Both the position numbers and the translations under genes were made by a program. From NCBI GenBank assembly GCA_963753485.1, contig CAVWCL010000020.1, positions 248,001 to 312,000 on the forward strand: 64,000 nucleotides of DNA, read 5' to 3'. The notes under the pieces were generated by a model. The model saw nothing but the letters and a program-made list of their open reading frames with translations. It made no database searches and was not told the DNA's origin. Below are positions 60,387 through 64,000 of the stretch, in pieces. This DNA comes from CAWDLX01 sp963753485. Lineage in GTDB: Bacteria; Actinomycetota; Actinomycetes; Mycobacteriales; Micromonosporaceae. The first letter of the stretch is position 1; each line of letters begins with the position of its first letter.

Positions 60387-60866
60387 GTGACGCAGGCCGA
60401 GGGCGTGCCGCGGCCCCAGGTCGGGGTTGTCCTCGGCCCGGTGCCCGCCGATCTGGTCGAGTGGCTCGCCGACGCCGCGGCCTACGACGCCGCGGGTGTC
60501 GATGCACTGTGGCTGGAACTGTCGCCCGGGCGCCGGCTCGATCCGGTGGTGTTGGCGGCAGCGCTCGCGGTGGTCACCTTCCGGGCGCAGATCCTCGCCC
60601 AGTTGCCCCCGGGCCTGGGCCCCGACACGCTTGCCACCCTCGACCGGCTGGGCCGCGGACGGGTACGGGTGGTCACCGAGGCCGAACGCCAAAGCTGGAC
60701 GCCGGCACCATCGCCGGATGGCCGGATCGCCTGGCGGACCACGGTGGCCGATGCGCTCGAGCGGGGGACGCCGGGCCTGCTGGTGCCGGCCGGCGGCCGC
60801 CTTCTCGATATTCTGCGCAACCCGGACGACGGCGACCGCCGGGACCTGCAGCTCACGGTGGGCTGA
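60387..60866 (+). CDS. Short luciferase-like (LLM) protein
   Basis: A 159-residue protein with a GTG start. AAAYDAAGVDALWLELSPGR and VTFRAQILAQLP resemble the first strands of the bacterial-luciferase-like flavin monooxygenase barrel, but at under half the usual length (about 300). It lacks the C-terminal barrel strands, so it is either a degenerate relative or a mini-barrel of unknown use. Neighbours give no clear link, though the next gene is a formate dehydrogenase. Confidence 0.6.
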   Translation: MTQAEGVPRPQVGVVLGPVPADLVEWLADAAAYDAAGVDALWLELSPGRRLDPVVLAAALAVVTFRAQILAQLPPGLGPDTLATLDRLGRGRVRVVTEAERQSWTPAPSPDGRIAWRTTVADALERGTPGLLVPAGGRLLDILRNPDDGDRRDLQLTVG

Positions 60867-60886
60867 GCCGCCGTAGATCGTTGCAC

Positions 60887-60914
60887 TTGACGGCTCTCGG
60901 CGAAGGTTTAGCAT
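60887..60914 (+). promoter_or_regulatory. Possible sigma70-type promoter for formate dehydrogenase
   Basis: TTGACG (60887-60892), 16-base spacer, TAGCAT (60909-60914), about 66 bases before the formate dehydrogenase GTG, in a stretch poorer in GC than its surroundings. Confidence 0.4.
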
Positions 60915-60980
60915 TTCTCTATCTGCAGGCGTTCCTTGCCAGGGGCCCGCGTCGCTGCCGGTCCGGAGTAGGAGACCGAC

Positions 60981-63900
60981 GTGGAGGTCACCCGGCGCGA
61001 GTTTCTCCGGCTCGGTTCGGCCGGTGTGGTGGGCGTCTCGGTCCTCGGATTCGACCTGGTGCCGGCGAGCCGGGTGAAGACCACGCTGCGCATCGAGGGC
61101 GCGACCGTCTCCCATTCCGTCTGCCCGTACTGCGCCGTGGGCTGTGCCCTGCTCGCGTACACGAAGAAGACGCCGAGCGGCAAGGTCGAACTGCTCCAGA
61201 TCGAGGGTGACCCGGACAGCCCGGTGAACGAGGGCCGGCTGTGTCCGAAGGGCGCGAGCGCGATGCAGCTGGCCGTCTCCGGCCGCCGGATCACCAGCCC
61301 GCTCTACCGCAAGCCCGGCGCGACGCAGTGGTCCCAGGTCTCCTGGGACTTCGCGCTGGACGTGCTCGCCCGCAATGTGAAGGCGTCCCGGGACCGCACC
61401 TTCGTCGCCACCGACGCCGCCGGCAACGTGGTGAACCGCTGCGAAGGCATCGCCTTCGCGGGCGGCGCCGCGTTCAGCTCCGAGGAGGGCTACTTCGCCA
61501 CCAAGGTGATGCGAGCCCTCGGGGTGATCTATCTGGAGCAACAGGCCCGCGTTTGACACGGTCCCACGGTGGTCAGTTTGGCCGCCTCGTTTGGCCGCGG
61601 AGCCATGACCAACCACTGGCGTGACATCAGGCACGCGGACCTGGTCATGATCAACGGCGCCAATCCGGCCGAGGCACATCCGGTCGGCTTCCAGTGGGTC
61701 ATGCGGGCCAAGCGCGACCGCGGGGCCACGCTGATCCACGTCGACCCCCGGTTCACCCGCACGTCCGCGGTGGCCGACAAGCACCTGCGCATCCGCACCG
61801 GCACCGATGTCGCCTACTTCGGTGGCCTGATCAACTATGTCCTGCAGAACGAGCTCTACCACAAGGAGTACGTGCAGTTCGCTACGAACGCCGGCTTCGT
61901 GGTGAAGGAGGGCTACGCCTTCACCGACGGTCTGTTCAACGGCTTCGATCCGACCAAGAAGGTGTACGACACCACGGCGTGGGCCTACGAGCTGGGCCCG
62001 GACGGGTTCGCGACGGTGAACCTCGAGCACCCTCGCTCGGTGCTCAACCTCATGCGCGCGCACTACAGCCGCTACACCCCGGAGATGGTCGAACGCATCA
62101 CCGGGATTCCCCGCGCCGACTTCCTGCAGGTCGCCCAGTTGGTGGGCCAGATGGGCAAGCCGGACAAGGTGATGACGATCGTGTACGCGGTCGGGCTCAC
62201 CCACCACACCACCGGCGTCCAGCTCATCCGGTCGGGCGCGCTGCTGCAGCTCCTGCTGGGCAACATGGGCCGGCCCGGCGGCGGGATGAACGCCGAACGC
62301 GGCCACGCCAACATCCAGGGCAACACCGATCACGCCATCTCCTGGGACATCCTGCCCGGGTACCTGAAGACTCCGGCACCGGGACAGCGGACGATCGCCG
62401 ACTACGTGACCCAGAGCGCGAGCAAGAAACTGCTGCCCAACTCGCTCAACTTCTTCGGCACCAACTACCGCAAGTTCATGGTGAGCCTGCTCAAGGGTTG
62501 GTACGGCGACGCCGCCACGGCGGCGAACGAGTTCGCCTTCGACTACCTGCCCAAGCCGGCCAGCAACGCATCCTGGCTGTCCATTTTCGACCAGGCGCTG
62601 CGGGGCAAGATGGAGGGCGTCATGCTCTCCGGGATGACCGCGACCAGCATCGGCCCCGACTCCAATCAGATCCTGCAGGCACTGTCCAAGCTCAAGTGGC
62701 TCTGCGTCATGGACGCCTTCCCGACCACGAGCTCGGAGTTCTGGCACGCTCCGGGCGTCGACGCGAGCACCGTACAGACCGAGGTGCTCCTGCTGCCCAC
62801 CACGCACTGGATCGAGAAGGACGGGTCATTCACCAACAGCGGCCGGTGGGCCCAATGGAAAGACGCGGTGCTGCCCCCACAGGGTGAGTCCCGTCACGAT
62901 CACTGGATCATGGCCGAGGTCTTCCAGCGGGTGCGCGACCAGTATCGCCAGCAGGGTGGCAAGTTTGCCGATCCGGTCCTCGCGCTCACCCTGCCGTACC
63001 GGGATCCGCGCAAGCCGGAGCTCGACGAGATCGCCCAGGAGATCAACGGCCGGGACCTGACGACCGGTCTTCGGCTGGCCACCTTCGGCGCGTTGAAGGA
63101 TGACGGCACCACGACCGCCGGTGACTGGATCTACACCGGCCACTACCCCGAAAGCGGGAACCTGACCCGCCGCCGCGACGGCGTGCAGGATCCGCAGCGC
63201 AACGACCCGACCGGGATGGATTTCTACCCCAACTGGGCGTGGAGTTGGCCGCTGAACCGCCGGGTGCTCTACAACCGTGCCTCGGCCGATCCGGCCGGTC
63301 ATCCGTGGGATCCGACCCGGCCCGGGATCCAGTGGGACGCCACCGCCGGCCTGTGGAAGGGCGACGTGCCCGATTACCCGCCGACCGCGGATCCGGCGAA
63401 GCCCGAATCGCCGCTGCCGTTCATCATGACCGGCGAGGGCACCGGACGGCTGTTCAGCAACGGGGTCGCCGACGGACCGTTCCCCGAGCACTACGAGCCG
63501 GTCGAGTCGCCGATCGACAATCCGCTGCACCCCGCGGTCTCGACCACCCCGGTCGCGTTCCTCTACGACGCGCTGGCCGGCCGCGCCAACCGGTTCGGCC
63601 GGGTGGACGAGTTCCCGTACGTCGCCACCTCGTACCGGCTGACCGAGCACGAGCATTACGTCACCCAGCACATCGAACACCTCGTGCAGCTGCAACCCGA
63701 AGCCTTCGTGGAGATCCCGGCCGAGCTGGCCCAGGAGAAGGGCATCGCGACCGGCGACCGGGTGCGGGTCTCGTCGAAGCGGGGCAAGCTCGAGGTGCGG
63801 GCGGTGGTGACCAAGCGCCTGGGACCGTTGCAGGTGGACGGAAAGAAGATCTACCAGATCGGCATCCCGATCCACTGGGGCTTCGTCGGCATCAACACCG

Positions 63901-64000
63901 GCCAGCATTGGCTGGCCAACGCGCTGACGCCGTTCGTCGGTGACGCCAGCTCCCGGACGCCGGAGTTCAAGGCATTCCTCGTCAACCTCGAGAAGATGTG
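60981..64000 (+). CDS. fdnG: Selenocysteine-containing formate dehydrogenase-N/O alpha subunit (3' end outside window)
   Basis: Molybdopterin catalytic subunit oxidising formate to CO2, very similar along its length to E. coli FdnG/FdoG. The Tat signal TRREFLRLGS is at the N-terminus, then the 4Fe-4S cysteines (CPYCAVGC ... GRLCPKG). The frame meets TGA at 61554-61556 and continues with no other stop: before it QQARV, after it HGPTVVSLAASFGRGAMTNHW, as in E. coli around its selenocysteine. So the TGA should be Sec192, and a hairpin follows it. GTG 60981 has AGGAG seven bases upstream. The beta and gamma subunits would lie beyond the window, which ends near LVNLEKM, close to the family C-terminus. 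Confidence 0.94.
61554..61586 (+). promoter_or_regulatory. Selenocysteine UGA and SECIS-like hairpin
   Basis: TGA at 61554-61556, then 11 bases, then a stem GGTGGTC (61568-61574) pairing with GGCCGCC (61580-61586) around the loop AGTTT. In E. coli fdnG/fdhF the SelB-binding hairpin also begins 11 bases after the UGA. Confidence 0.75.

Noticed and set aside
61554..61556. The TGA as a real stop splitting formate dehydrogenase into a pseudogene
   Set aside because: The family has selenocysteine at exactly this codon, flanking residues match, a hairpin follows at the right distance, and the frame stays open for over 2.4 kb.
1..64000. A mobile genomic island
   Set aside because: No integrase, transposase, tRNA boundary, direct-repeat ends or visible composition change. 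The clustering looks functional rather than recently transferred.

Overview
The window is very GC-rich actinobacterial DNA, with dense genes, many GTG starts, GGAGG-type ribosome sites and families typical of mycelial actinomycetes. I infer a member of the Micromonosporaceae or a relative, but no ribosomal gene is present to prove it. No stretch longer than about 300 bases lacks a gene, and I saw no tRNA, rRNA, CRISPR array, transposase or integrase.

The core (about 5.3-49.9 kb) looks like a DosR/DevR-type hypoxia and dormancy regulon collected in one place. It holds a DevS-like heme sensor kinase (8861-10585) and a DevR-like regulator (10608-11246) facing each other. Around them lie the families that make up the Mycobacterium tuberculosis DosR regulon: three Acg-type nitroreductases, three universal stress proteins, a CBS-domain protein, a DUF1876 (Rv1738-like) protein and a CtpF-like P-type ATPase. 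A dyad GGGNCNNNNGNCCC lies upstream of most of these genes and is a good candidate for the DevR operator. Phosphoketolase and acetate kinase would together give acetyl phosphate and then ATP without respiration. A second DevS-like protein (29296-30696) keeps the heme histidine but has lost the phosphorylated histidine and the whole ATPase domain.

Other modules lie inside or beside the island. At 13.1-15.2 kb is an OmpR-type two-component system. At 15.7-18.7 kb is a flavinylation module (ApbE, an FMN-binding exported protein with a CXXCH motif, and a ferric-reductase-like membrane oxidoreductase). Three large P-type ATPases are present (18.7-21.4, 40.5-45.2 and 45.4-47.9 kb). At 23.5-24.8 kb is a thioredoxin-like/VKOR disulfide pair. 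At 30.8-38.2 kb are an amidase, an S9 peptidase, a Y-family polymerase with a LexA box, a Tat lipoprotein, and an ECF sigma factor fused to a membrane sensor.

The right end (50-64 kb) carries a large LuxR-type AAA regulator, an isochorismatase-fold membrane protein lacking its catalytic residues, an Hsp90 gene with a frameshift near its end, a DUF885 protein, and a formate dehydrogenase alpha subunit read through an in-frame UGA as selenocysteine. The last gene runs off the window.

A 64-bp palindrome occurs four times between genes (2486, 5270, 27576, 49892) and is probably a species-level repeat family that may also act as a terminator.
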